From NCBI GenBank assembly GCA_943704415.1, contig CALSCO010001328.1:1-59101 (forward strand): a stretch of 59,101 bases of DNA, written 5' to 3'. The notes beneath the pieces are model-generated. The model saw only the letters and a program-made list of their open reading frames with translations, ran no database searches and was not told the origin of the DNA. Positions 26,101 through 38,254 of the stretch are shown here, one piece after another. The stretch comes from Parvularia atlantis. Taxonomy: Eukaryota; Opisthokonta; Rotosphaerida. Every line of letters starts with the position of its first letter. Within the stretch, counting starts at the first letter, position 1. The position numbers and the translations under genes were made by a program.

Positions 26101-29100
26101 GCTCGTGTACGATGGGCCGCATCGCTGCGCACGCACCCGTCGAAATCGCGCTCGCCATCATCTTCTCCGCGCGCTTCTCGACCATGACGCTCGCCAGCAG
26201 CGCCTGAGTGCCGTGAGCACGGACGGCGGCAGCAAAACAAGCACTGCTGCGCAGACGCACCAGCGGCGGGTGAAACGGGTGTGTGGCACACAGGGCGTGA
26301 AACTCGTCGCGCGGAAGCTCGAGGTTCTCGCACGCGTGCACGAGCGCCTGAGGAAGTTCGGGTATCTCGCCGCCGTCCGCAGCGAACACCTCTGCGAAGC
26401 CCCCCCCCCCGCTGTCGAGTCAATGCACCTCGTGCAGCGAGCACATTGTGCAGCACGCACGTGAGAAGGACAAAAGCGCGCCGCCGCACACGTTCTCGGG
26501 GTAGACTGCGCCGGTGCCCGTGATGGTGAAGTCGCTCGGCTGCGGGTGCGGTCCAGCATGAGACACCGCTGCCGCGCCGTGCGCTGCTGCACCTTGTTCA
26601 CGGTCACGACGGTGTGCGCTCGCAAGGCGCAGTGCTGCAGGTCCACCAGCGAGCTCGTCGCGAGGGCCATGCTCTGCACGCGCGCAAGGTCAGAGACGGC
26701 GTGCGGGCGTCTCGCCGCAGCGCAGCCGGACCGCCGGTGCCTCCTCGAGGCCGCTGGACGCGTCGGGGCACATGACGTCGATCATGTGCGGCAGGTAGCC
26801 CTCGCGCGTGATGAGGCTCAGCAGCGCCGTGCCGGAGCTGAGCTCGAGCAGTCTGGGGTGCGTTGGCACAATCAGCGCGCTCCTAGGTCACGGAGGGAGC
26901 GGACCGCAGCGTCGTTTGGCTGGCGAGCGCGCTCAGGCACGTGACGCTGACCATGTTTGCTGCGCGCGACCGGGTGAGGCGACCGGGCGTCGCGTGCGGC
27001 GCCTGCCTGACGCACAGGCCGACTGCTGCTGAAGCAGCCGCTTGTGGACGGCCGGAAGGGTGAGCGTGCGCAGCAGGCCCGTCCGCGCCTCGGCCGTCAT
27101 CAGCTCGCCGAGCGTGGCCGTGGTCTTCTGTACGTCTGCAGCGCACCTCACTGTGGTCACCCACTCGCCAGCACCGACGCGCGCGCACGTGTGCACCTTC
27201 GCTGGGCAGCACGCCGGCGATCTTGAACGTGTCGCAGCGGATGGCCTGTCCGGTCGCGAGCCGCACACCGTACGTCAGGCCGGCCGAGGACGTGTTGCTG
27301 TCGGTGTTGACCCTGGACAGCGTTGCGGGTCAGCGTCGGCAAAAGCGCGCGCCGTTGGCCCGGCTGCACCACTGCACAACGCCCTCGTTGCCCTCGGTCA
27401 GCAGCACGTGCTGGCCCTCGAGCGGCACCATGCGGTCGCACCCGAGCAGGTACAGCGCCGCCACGCCGCGGTAGACGTGCTCGCGCCTGCCAGGCCCGTG
27501 TGAGCCGCCGAGCAGCGCAAGCGAGCAGCCGCGCACGAGAGCGTCTTGACCGCTTCATCCGTCCCGGCCGCCAGCAGTGTGCCGATGTGCGTCGGCAGCG
27601 CTGCGACCGCGCTGTTGACGACGTCCGACAGCGCCTTGAGCCACACGACCGAGTCCTGTAGCCGCGGTCAGCGCCCGCACACACGCACCCGCGAAAGCAA
27701 AGGTGAGCGCACCCGCGCGCCAGCCATCATGTCGACGAGCGAGCCCACGGTCATAAGCATGCCCACGTCCGGCTTGAGGACAAACTCTGTGCGCACCAGG
27801 TCAGCGACCACGCGCGGGCAGCGCAAGAGGGGTGCGCCGCGTGCCCGGCTGGAAGAGGTTGAGGTGGCCCGACGACTGCAGGAGCGCGCCCAGCACGCTC
27901 AAAACGTCGACCTGCGCATGCGGCGGCGGCTCGACGCGGCCTGCGCGGCCAGTCAGCACGCGTTACGGGCAAGCCATGGGCAGCGCGCGCACGCGTCAGC
28001 TTGAGCTCGCGGTGGATGTTGTTAAACAACGTGACGTCCGTGTCCGGCAGGAGGCGTGCGAGCATGCGGTAGGCGGTCATCTGCGGCGGCGCGCGGTCAG
28101 GCTCGCCGGTGCTCACAGCGTCGCGCGGGGCGCCGTGCCGACTGCTCGGGCAGGTTGATGGCCCGGAGCAGCAGCGGGACGAGGTCGACAAAGTGGTGCG
28201 CCGCAACGCCAAAAGTGCTCAGCGACAGCACCAGGCGCAGCAGAAGCACGCCCACTTGCGACCCGGCTGTCGAGCACCGTGAGCACGACTGCACGCTTCA
28301 CGCTGCGCGACGCACTTGCTGTCGACTTGTCTTGCGGCGCGGGCGGCAGCTCGTTGGCGCTGAAGAAGCGCGCGAGCTGCTTCTTGACCTCGACGATGAT
28401 CGGGTACGGGTCGACTTGCATCGGGTCCTCAAGGTGTGCTGCGCGCGGCCGCTGCCGTCAGAGCTGCGCGCTGCACATTGCAGGCACGCACCCCACACGG
28501 GCTGGAAGACCAGGTACATGATCAGCTTCTGCGTGCGGTGCGCGAGGAATCGGCGCAGCTTCCTGTCCGCGTGCCGCATGGACTGCGGCGGTCGCTCGCC
28601 GGTCAGAACTGCGCGTCTTTGTTGTGCACGGGACGGCGCACCTCCAGGAACGCCACAAGGCGCGCAAGCACGCCCGAGCGCAGCGCGATCTCCTGCACGG
28701 CCTCCGGGCGCAGGTTGAGCGTCACTAGGTTGAGCGAGCTTGCGTGCGCGGCGGCGTCGGTCGGCACCGATTTGACGCCGAGGGCGCCATGCGCAGACGC
28801 ACTGGAGGGCCTGCGCGATCTGGTCGGTGCCGGCGCTGGGATCCAGCGTCGGCTGCGCCAGGTTGTCCGAGAAGGCAGGCACGACGCCGAGCTGTCGGAA
28901 GAGTGCACAACGGGCTGAGTGGAGCGGCGCACAGAGCACTTCGCGGCCGCACCTCGGTGAGTGTCGCCAGCTGCTCGTGCATCTGCTTGGCCAGCGCGCT
29001 GCCACACGCCAGCGCCAGCAGCGGGTGGACGAGCTGCTTGCTCTGCGCCGCGCGCCCGCAGAACGCGTGAGCGACACGCGAGCTCGCGGTGCACGCGCGC

Positions 29101-32100
29101 ACATCGAGCATGACCGGGCCGAGATGGTTCCACAACGACGCCAGCACCTTCGGGCGGAAGGCCGGCGCCAGGCCACGCAGGCAGCCGTTGAGGCGCTGCA
29201 AGATGTAGAGCTGCGCATCACGCACGCGCGTCAACGGCTCGCGGCGCAAGGGACGCGGCAGCAGAGCACCTTCTGCGACGTCCGCTTGCGCTGCTCGAGC
29301 AGCAGCGTCCGCAGCTCGTCCAGCGTGACGTCGTCCTCGCCGAGCACGTACTCGCGCACCTGCGTAGCGCGTGTGAGCGAGCAGCGGACGCACAACGCGG
29401 CCGGGCAGCACCTGATCGCCCGATGACACATCGCTGCGGCTCACGACGGTGCGGCCGGACGCGCGGTCGTCGCCGAGCCGCTTGAACGACTTCCACCGGC
29501 CGACCGACTCGATCAGCAGGGCCGGCTTGCGCCAGGCCTGCGACCGGTCCGCCTCGGGCTGATGTGCCTCAGCCACAAGCTGCGTGCACCGCACCCGTCC
29601 GCACGCACCTTGGTCAAGGTGCCGATGAGGCTCGACGCCAGCAGCCATTTGCTGCCCGCGCGCGAGTCGCGCTTGCCGAGCGACAGCTTGCCCTGCAGCG
29701 GTGCCTTGGTGCCCTGCGAGACACACAGAGCACGCGCGTGAGCAAAGCGTGCGTGTGTACCGCCTCAAGACGACACGCACGTCGGACGCGGGCTGATGCA
29801 GTGTTACCACGCCGCCGCTGGTCGTGCGCCCCACGGGGCGCTTCGTGCTGGCTTCGTCCATCGACGACGTGCGACTGAGGGTCGATGGCGTCGCGCTGCG
29901 GCTCGCGTCCGATGCGTCATCGCGAGCCTCCTCGGCCGAGAGCGAGAGGTCGCGGCGGCGCGCGTGGGCGTCGGCGTCGCTGAAACTGGTGCGCGTCGTG
30001 CGTGAGCGACGGCCGCTGCGCCGCGGCAAGGACGTACACGCTCGCAACCTCGTTCACGAGGAAGGTGCAGCGCTCGTACACCTGCTGCGCGAGCGAGATC
30101 GTGGCCATCTTGGGGCGCAGCGCCTCGTGGACAGTCTGCCGCGTGCGCGCGTCTCAGCTGCAGCATCGGACCGCGTGCGCCAAGCAACGCACGGGCAACG
30201 CCTCGTCGCTCTTGCACACGAGCACGTGCGAGCGCTGGTCGATGTCGTCCTCGGCCGGCTCGAGCGACGGCAGGCGCAGCACCACGATCTTGTCGGCAGC
30301 CAGCCCGGTCAGCCACGGCACTGCGCTTACGCCGCTTCAGCCAGCCAGATCATCATGCACGGCCGCCAGGCGCACGCGAGCGCTCCGCGTTCTCGACCAT
30401 CTCGCGTTTGAGCGCGTCCAGCGACGTCGGCGGCGCGCCTTGCCAGCGCCTGGGCGCAAACAGGGCGTGGTCAGCGCTGCACGCGCGCGGGTGTAGGCAG
30501 GATGCACCGCGGCTTGCCCGTCGACACGCGCACGTCGTCCGCCGACCAGACGTACAGCAGGTACTTTGACTTGGCCTCCTGCATCTGCCGGCGGAACTTG
30601 CGGCCGGCGGCACAGACCTCGCGCAACGGCACGGGCGCGTCCCTACGTCAACGCTGAGTCGCGCAGCAAGCGAGCGCGAGCGGCGTGCAACGCACGCGCG
30701 CGCGTCGGGCGCGCTCTCAATCGCGTGTGCGAGCTTGATCGCCGAGCTGACGAGGCCGTTAAAGCGCAGGAGCGAGGCGATGGCCGCTGGTGCGTCTCAG
30801 GCACGCTATGCATCGTCGCACAAAAGCGCGCGCGGTGACGCACCACGCTCGGCCGCCTCCATGAACCGGTCGCTGCTGATACGCGCCGAGATAATGGCGC
30901 TGTCCTGCTTGGCGTACCTGAGCGGCCGCGTTGAGCGCAGCGACGCGCCGGCGGCAGCCACGGCGCACCGGTGCATGTAGTGGAAGAAGCGGCCGGCGGG
31001 CGTGCTCTTTGTGTCGACGTTTGTGGCCAGCTCGAGCACGCCGTCGGCGTTACGCTTGACGTGCTCTCTCAGGGCCAGATCGCTCAGGAAGCGCGCCTCG
31101 TCGTCGGCGCGGCTCGAAGCCGCGTCCTGCAGTCCGTCACGGAACACCTGCGCGCCGCTCGCGTGTCAGCTTCTCGGCGATCGGCGCGGGCAGGCACGTG
31201 CCTTGAGGCTCAGCAGCTTGGCGTGCTCGGCCGCGTGCGGCGTGGCCGACATCAGGCTCTTTGTGGTGACGTAGCCCAGCAGTCTGTGCGGCGTTAGCGC
31301 TCAGCACTCGCGCCAGGTCAAGCGCGGTGCGCGCACTGGGCCAGTGCCGTCGTCGCCGTCCGCGTCTCTGGGGTGTCGGTGGCCCTGCACGAACACACAT
31401 CAGTAGATGTGTCGTGCATACGTGCTTTGCAAGAGCGCACTGATGAGCGGCCGGGAGCACGGCGCAGAGCGTCTCGAGCCACGGCCACTGGTTGAGCTGC
31501 AGCAGGCTGGCGACGGATGCACGCAGCTCAGCGGCATGCGCGCGGCGCACGGCAGCACGCACGCGGGCAGGTCGGGGCGCGACACGGCCGCAAAGCACGC
31601 CATCAGCCAGTCGTTCAGCAGCGGCAGTGCCTGCGGAGCATGCGGTCAGAGCAGGCCACGCTCGGCTGCAAAGGGCCGCACCCGCGTCACGTCGGCCGCG
31701 GGCTCGCGCAGCATGGCGAGCAGAAGGCCGCCGAGCACGCTGAAGGTCGGCGCGTGCCATGCGGTTGCCATGGCGTAGTACTGGGCACAAGGGGCGGGCC
31801 TCAGTGCTCACGTCGCAAAACACGCGTCAACGCACCGGCTCAAGCGTCAGCTGCGCCTGCGCGGTGCCGGCGAGGGCAGCCCACGCGCGCGGCAGGGTCA
31901 GCGTGCCGACATCGCCGATGATCGGGTCCGACTGGTAAATGGCCAGGCCGCCCGTTGCGGCGCAGCGCGTGAGCTCGACCTCGGTCCGAACATCCTGGCA
32001 TCGGCGTAAGCCCTGAACATGCCCTCCTGCACACCGCGCACCAGCACGACGCGCCCCGTGACCGACGCGCTCTCCGCGCAGATCAGCCGCAGGAAGCACC

Positions 32101-35100
32101 TGCCGCGCAGCAGCGGCGCGTCGTTGACTGCCGCGCGGCGCAGCAGTCAGTGCCTCACGTGCGCATGGTAGGCCTGCGCACGCACGGCGGTGCTCCTGCG
32201 TAGCCAGCGGCAGCTCGACGGCGCTCGCGCGCTGGCCCTTGTGGCTCTCGTAAGGGCCGTACTGCGTGCGCGCGCCGCCTCAGGACGCGATCGCGATCGG
32301 CCTCCGGCATTCAGCGCAGACACGCACGGCGGCTGCGAGGAGCTGGCGGAAGACAAACGAGACAAAGCCGACGTTCATGCTCGTGCGCAGCGACGCCGTG
32401 GCCGTGAGCACCTCCACGTACTGCACACGAACAGGTGAGCGAGGCCACACGCATCGGCCCTGCACGCACCTGCACAAACGCGCGCAGGACCACCGTGTTG
32501 TCACCGCACACGAGGCGCGCAGCACAGGCCGCCGCGATCTTGCCGTTCATCACCATGCTGTCGTTGGTGCGTGACGCGGCGACTGCGCGGTGGCGGCGGT
32601 CATGCGCCGGAGCGCGATTGGCAGCACGCTGCACGGCACCGCTGAGCATGCGCAGGATAAGCTTGTCGGCGGCCTCGGGCGCGGCGCGAAGCGTGACCGC
32701 AAACGACGCCATCGCGAGCTCGGCCACGGAGCGCGCCAGGAGACCCTTGGTGGGCGTCAGCGGGCGCGCGTCGTCGCATGCCGCGCGGCGCACCGGTGCA
32801 TGGCTGGTCAGGTCGGCCTCCTGCAGGCGTCGGAGGGCTGCGAGGGTGGTAGAGCCGACGACGGCGCGGTGCTCGGCGGCTGGACCGCGCGTGAGCCGGT
32901 CAGCGCTGGCATACCACGTCGCGCACCTTGCAGCTGCGCCGCGACACGGCCAACAAACGCAGCGCACGCCAGCACCGCTGTGCGCGCGAGCACATCGCGC
33001 TCGGCGTCGGCGCGCTCGACCGCTGGCAGGAGCACACGCTCGATCAGCACGCCGACCGAGTCGCCCGCGGCCTCGGCAACAGCGGCAGAGCAGAGTCTGT
33101 GCAGTGGCCGGTGCGGTCAGGGCCGACAGCGGCAGCAAGCCACGCGCGCACCGCATCGTCTGTGGGCGCTTGGGAAAGTCGAGCGGGACGGCGAAGGGTG
33201 TCGTGAGCGCCTTGAGCAGGCACAGCAGCGCGTGCAGGACCGTGCGAAACGTCCAGCAGTCCTGTGCCGCGCGGCGTGAGCGCCAGCGCCGCCGGCTGTG
33301 GTCGCTCGCGCACCTGCGTGCTCAGCGCGACGTCAAGCGCTCGCTGGTCGTGCAGCGACAGGCTGCTGTTTGGGATCACGTGCATCTGCGACGGGCCGCG
33401 CCGCTCCAGTCACCAACGCGGGCGGCAACGAGCGGGCGCACGCTGCGTCTGCTGGAGCTCGACGGCAGGACGCAGTACTGGTTAGCGGACGCGACATAGA
33501 CCTGCGGGCGGCGCGAGCGTGAGTCGCAGCAGCGACAGTGCGCCGTGCGCGGTCGGCTGGCACACCATCGAGCAGTTGGTGGAGCCGGTGGGCTTGCGCT
33601 CGGCCACGAGTGCCGACCAGGCCGGGCTGCAGAAGCTCTCGGGCCTGAAGCGCCCGGTCGTGCGGTCGAGCACGTGGAACATGGGGTAAGTTGTCGAGCC
33701 CCACATGTACTGCACCAGCCAGCCAAGGGCGTCGCCGGCCACGACCATGGACGACGTCGTGAACGCGTTGACCATCTCCTGTGCCTGTACTGCGCTGCTA
33801 AAGTGGCCTGGGCGCCCGCGGGCCGTGCATCAGAGCGACGGCGTTCGCGGGCGCACCGGCTGCGCGCAAACGCACCGCGCACGATCGGCACGGCCTGGTG
33901 CAGCGGGTGGTCGGCGATGATGGGCACGAACGTGCAGCGCTCGCCCAGCGCGACGTCGCGCGCGCTCACAAAGACCATATTGGGCGTGCGGCTGTCGGGC
34001 ACCTTGCGCCACATGCCGAGCGCGCCCTGTGTACCCTCGATGGCCACGACTGCGACGCACGGGCGTCATGCGAACAGTAAAGCACGCGAGCGACGCACCG
34101 AGGCGCGACGATTGCATGAACGGGATCGGCTTGCTGAAGTGCACGACGTGCTGGCCCGCGTGCGGCAGCCGAGCAGCCTCGCGGTGGACGAGGCGCATGC
34201 GGCCCGGTTGTGCGCCCTGTTGGTCGAGCTCCCACACCTCGATCGTCATCGATCCTGCGCGGCACGCGTCAGCGCCTTGTACCTGCACAGGCTGCGACAC
34301 ACCCTCGCCGAGCAGGTCAACGGCGCTCAGGCTCGTGTCGGGCTCGTTGGCAAGGTGCTTGAGCGCGATCGGGACCACCATACGCTGGTGCGGCATGGAC
34401 GTGACCGACATGACGTCGAGCTGAAGGACCGACCGTTACGTGGCGGCGAGCGGGTGCGCGGCTGCGCACCTTGGCCGTCAGCAGCGCCGGGTCGAAGCGG
34501 CGGAGCTCAACGAGCGTGTCCTCGTTGTCGGAGATGACGCCGTCGCCGGCCTGACCGTGCATACAAGGAGCGTCACAACGACGACGCAAGGTGCAGCCAA
34601 AGGGCACGCACCAGCACGGTCTGGGACGCGAGCGTGCACGTCGTCACGACGCGCACAGACCAGGTCGCAGCCGCGTCCTTCTCGAGCGCGAGGGTGGAGC
34701 AGAAGACACTCTGCGGCGCGACGTGGTCAGCGCGCGCGAGACACGGGCGCGCCGCGCACTGTGTCCTTGACGACGACCATGCATAGCGTCATCCCGTCCG
34801 ACAGCAGCTTGAACTGGCTGTGCGGCGTCATGCGCAGGCTGTCCATGAGATCTGAGCGCGGCGCAGCGTCAGCCGCGCGCACTTGCCCAACAGAAGCGCG
34901 CACCAGTCGTGAGCGCGATTGTCTGCTCGACTCGCAGCGTCGCGGCGTCGATCACCTCGGCAAAGACGTCCGTCTCGAAGAGCGTGCGGCTGGCCCAAAG
35001 CAGGCGACCGGGCGCGTACGCGGCCAAGAAGCCGTGCTCGCCCGGCCGGTGCGGCTGCGACGCCTCGACGCGCTCGAGCGACGAGAGCGACAGCTTGTGC

Positions 35101-36568
35101 AGCCCGTTATCGTCATGGACGTACACGACGCCGTCGTCGGCCGCGATGCACGCCTTGTCGCTGATGCTGGAAGGCGTTGCGTGCGCATCAGCCCGCCGGC
35201 GACAGTATCGTGTGCCGCAGACCTGGTCGTGGGCACGACGACGCGTGCAAGCTCGGGGCTCGGCAGCATCGCCGCCTGCTGGCGGAAGCGGTGCAGCGTC
35301 TGCACGAGCGCGCCGTCCCGCGCGACCACAGCCTGGCAGGCACGCGGCGTGAGCAACAGCGCGCGCGCGCGCGTCCAGCCGCACGCGGTGCACCGGCGTG
35401 TCTAATTCGGCCGGCGACGCCTGCACCAGCGCGACACATCCGTCGATGACGGCCTCGAGCGACCAGGCCGGTGTTGCGAGCGCGGCCTCGATGCGTGACA
35501 GGGCGTCGCCTGGCGCTGCCGGGGCTGCGCGCGCTCGCCGATTAGCACGTCAAATTGACGCTGGGCGGTCGTGCACCTTGCTTGGCGGCGTCCTGCGGCT
35601 CGCCCAGCTCGTCCACAGTGGCGGTCCGTGCCTGGTTCTGCGCCGCGTGGATCTCTGCCCACATCGCGAGGATGGTGGCGCTGAGGCGGGGCAGGTGCTT
35701 CGCCTGGCTGTTGTTGCCGAGCTCGCGCTTGATCTCGGCCGGCGCCTGGCGCAGGTGCTTGCGCAGCCTGGTGCGCAGCGCGTGCGGGTTCGCGTCCTCG
35801 TCCTCGGGGCTGGGCGCGCGCGCAGTGCGTGTCAGAGCAATGTCGCCGCTGAACCCCGCCGCTGGCAACAAACTCGTCCTGGGCCTCCTGCGACGACGCG
35901 CTCGTTCCGACGTCGCCGATCCACGCGCTCTCGTCGACGCCGAGCGCCGGGTCAGCGAACGCCTCGAGCGCCTCCTCGAGCGCCGAGCTCTTGCTGTCAA
36001 AGGCGGGCTGTGTGACGCCCCCGTTGCCATCAAATGCGGCCATCTGGAGGAAGTAGACGCTCTGCGAGTGCGCCGTGAGGTTTGGGTCAGAGGCAGGGCG
36101 CGCGTGCTGTGGGCGCACCGATGGCTCGAGCATGCACTGAACAAGGGCCTCCGGCGCGTCCGGCACGAACTGAAAGAGGTTGAGCGCGGCGACTGGCTGG
36201 TCGGGCTCGTGCGGTAGGACGCGCAGGGTCGGCGCGCCGTCGCGGATCTCGACCGCGACGATGCTGCCAGCGCTGGCGCCCCGTCCGCGCAGCACGCCGT
36301 CCTCCAGCACGACGTCGGCGTCCTCGAGGCGCCCGAGCGGGCGCAGGACAACACGTCCCTGGTCGATGCTGAGCAGGTGCCCAAACGCGACGTGTCGGAG
36401 CGCGCTGCCGCGCCGGCGCGAGTGTCGGAAGCGGTCGCTGCCGTCGTCGCGCGGCGGCACGAGCACGGGCGTGCCGCCTGCGCCGTCCGGCGCGAGGTGC
36501 AGCCCACTCTGCAGGTGCCGCAGCGCGCCTATCGGCCGACGATCCATGACGTAATATTGCGTCATCAT
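20164..36568 (-). CDS. Giant HECT-domain E3 ubiquitin ligase (possibly HECTD4-like)
   Basis: A single very large gene, estimated from intron density to code roughly 4,000-4,500 residues. The start at 36568 (or 36547) reads MMTQYYVMDRRPIGALRHLQ, then FGHLLSIDQGRVVLRPLG. A beta-propeller-like part follows (DKACIAADDGVVYVHDDNGL; LLWASRTLFETDVFAEVIDA), then a possible beta-sandwich (SMTIEVWELDQQG; QHVVHFSKPIPFMQSS) and long helical stretches without a recognised domain. A Ser/Gly/Phe low-complexity region (about 25400-25800) carries SFG/TFG motifs. The HECT domain covers about 20164-21900: FVAEGASDMGGPYRETFTLI, HHSLFQFLGVLMGIAV, ECVGRLV..., SVIPLVMFKATMTWQEFE and the catalytic KLPVSHTCFFKLDLPPYE with Cys intact. 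The last exon ends GFVIHNDDDE-TGA. I could not follow every exon join; a hidden boundary between two genes is not excluded. HERC-type RCC1 repeats are not seen. Confidence 0.78.
36546..36565. promoter_or_regulatory. Near-perfect 20-bp palindrome with CRE-like half sites at overlapping start codons
   Basis: ATGACGTAATATTGCGTCAT is an inverted repeat with a single mismatched pair and holds TGACG/CGTCA half sites. It lies at the divergent starts of the HECT ligase (ATG at 36568 or 36547, minus) and the small Dad1-like gene (ATG 36567-36569, plus). bZIP dimers bind such sites. An AT-rich core (AATATT) in otherwise GC-rich DNA also marks it out as a likely shared promoter element. Confidence 0.5.
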
Positions 36569-36860
36569 GGATGAGCTCGTCAGCGACGCAGTACAGGCGT
36601 GGCCGCGCATGCCGCAGCGCTCGCGGCGCTCAACTCGTGGCGCGCAGGGCCTCGACCGCGTCGCGCAGGCGATGGCGCAGCTCGCGACCAACCTCGACCA
36701 GATCGCCGCCAACGGGCGCCGCGTCGACGAGCTGAACGCGCTCTGGTCGTCGCTGCATACGGCCGTCATCAATCACACGGCCGCCGCGGCGGGGCTGCCG
36801 GGCGGAACGGCGGGCGCGGGTGCAAGCGCGCGCGGGACAGAAGCGGGCGGATCGACGTGA
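36567..36860 (+). CDS. Small helical protein, possible DASH/Dam1 complex subunit Dad1
   Basis: The open frame starts MDELVSDA at 36567 and ends GST-TGA at 36858-36860 (97 residues unspliced). If the segment from GTACAG to GCGCAG (about 36591-36647, 57 bases, in frame) is an intron, the product is about 78 residues. The conserved-looking part reads LDRVAQAMAQLATNLDQIAA, then NGRRVDELNALWSSLHTAV, followed by an Ala/Gly tail. The pattern of a short amphipathic helix ending in LW-S-x-(F/L)H resembles Dad1, a kinetochore ring subunit, but similarity is short. BLOC-1 or other small coiled-coil subunits are alternatives. It shares its start region with the HECT gene and ends 51 bases from the phosphatase stop. 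Confidence 0.45.
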   Translation: MDELVSDAVQAWPRMPQRSRRSTRGAQGLDRVAQAMAQLATNLDQIAANGRRVDELNALWSSLHTAVINHTAAAAGLPGGTAGAGASARGTEAGGST

Positions 36861-36911
36861 CGCCCTCTCGATGCGCTGTACAGGCTCTATCTCTTTCCGT
36901 CTCTTCGTCTC

Positions 36912-38248
36912 TCACGCCGCGCACTCGGCCGCAAAGTCCTGCACCAGGTGCGGCCCGACGATTTCGGCGAAGCGCTCCATCGGGCACAGCGTCGCGTCGA
37001 CCCCAGCCCGCGCCGCCGCCGCCGCGCACGCCGGCAGCGCCTGCGCGCGCCAGTTGTAGAGTACGCGCACGAATGCGGCCTCGTCGGCGCCGCGCTCGCA
37101 CCGCTCGAGCAGCACGTGGCTGCCAAAGTCAGGCCAGCGGCCGTCGTACACGCCCAGCGCGACCAGCAGCGGTGCGACCGTGCTGTCGTGGCCCGAGACG
37201 ACGTGCAGGCGCGCCTGCGGGTCGCGCACGGCCTGCAGCCGGCCGACGATGTCGACGAGCAGGCGGCCCATGCCGAGGCGCAGCATGCGCGGGTGCTCCG
37301 TGTACGGCGCCCACCTGCGCGGCGGCGGCATGCGGCCTCAGCGACAGCGGCAACACAGAGGCAGCGGGGGGGGGGGGGGGGTAGCAACGCACCACTGCTC
37401 GACCGCCATCGCCTCCAGCTGCCGCATCGTCTGCGCGTCGACGACGTCCGGCAGCCGCACGCCGTGCGCCGCCGCGCACGCGAGCATGTCGTAATGCTCG
37501 TGCGCCGTCGGTGCACGCACGCCCGGCGGCAGCGCCAGCGTGGCGGCGATGCGCGCGTTGAGCTCGGCCGCCTGCACGCGCTGGCGCTCCAGCGCGGCCT
37601 TCTTGGTGCTGTCGAACAGCTTGCGCAGGGCGGGGCAGGCGCGATAGTTGGGGTAGATGAACTCGAGGCGCTCGCTGCGCACGGCGATGTCGACCGAGCC
37701 GGCGCTGCCGGGTGCGCGCGTCGCAGGCGGGTACAGCCCGTCGAGCAGGGCCGCGGCCGACTCGATCGCGCGCGTGATCTCGGTCGACTGCACCGAGAGC
37801 AGCGCCGGCTGCAGCTGCAGAGGCAGCAGCCCGAGCCGCTCGGCGTAGACGGCGCGCAGCGCGGCGCCGAAGCTGGTCAGCGTCGCCTTGCCCTGCGCAG
37901 CCCGCGTCAGCAACGGCGGCAGCGGAAGCGACAACAGCGGCACGCGCACCTTGTCTGTGAGCTGCCCCGGCGCACACCGTCCGTCCGGCGCACCCGCACG
38001 GTCCTCGTACACGACGTGCACGGTGCCGCTCGCGGCCATCATGCGCTGCATCACCGACATGCCCGTGCACAGGCACGCGGCGCCGCGCAGGCCCTCGTAC
38101 GGGCTGTAGAGCGCGCTGGCGTGCTGGCCCGTGAGCACGGCGACGCGCGCGCCCGGCGTGCACCGCGCCACCTGCGCTCGCCGTGGCGGTGCACGACCAC
38201 GACGCGCGTGACGCTCACGTCGGCTGGCAGTTGCGCGTACATCGTCAT
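36912..38248 (-). CDS. Histidine acid phosphatase family protein (ACP6/PXYLP1-like)
   Basis: Branch-2 histidine phosphatase; family members hydrolyse phosphomonoesters through a phosphohistidine. The start at 38248 gives MTMYAQLPADVSVTRVVVVH followed by RHGER, the catalytic RHG motif. Downstream exons give HVVYEDRAGAPDGRCAPGQL, TDKGKATLTSFGAALRAVYA, ERLGLLP, VRSERLEFIYPNYRACPAL, and the second catalytic motif VVSGHDSTVAPLLVALGVYD (HD). It ends QDFAAECAA-TGA at 36912. The exon structure between the RHG exon and SVMQRMMAASG is not clear: no reading joins them neatly with a usual 50-70 base intron. No signal peptide is seen, so the protein may be cytosolic or mitochondrial (as ACP6, a lysophosphatidic acid phosphatase). 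One intron holds a 16-C run. The substrate is not predictable. Confidence 0.75.
37366..37381 (+). repeat. 16-G homopolymer inside a phosphatase intron
   Basis: A pure G run (C on the gene's coding strand) lies within the intron that joins MAVEQW to WAPYTEHP. Similar runs of 11-13 occur in introns at 12937-12949, 20301-20311 and 26400-26410. Such runs are prone to length error in sequencing. Confidence 0.8.
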
Positions 38249-38254
38249 GAAAGC

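Noticed and set aside
24873-26489. A 1.6-kb minus-strand open frame that could be a separate gene.
   Set aside because: It includes intron sequence of the HECT gene and its N-terminal part has no coherent content. Only the SFG-rich part fits, as one exon of the larger gene.
37366-37381. G runs as telomere-like or origin sequences.
   Set aside because: They are simple homopolymers inside introns with no repeat unit or gene-free context.
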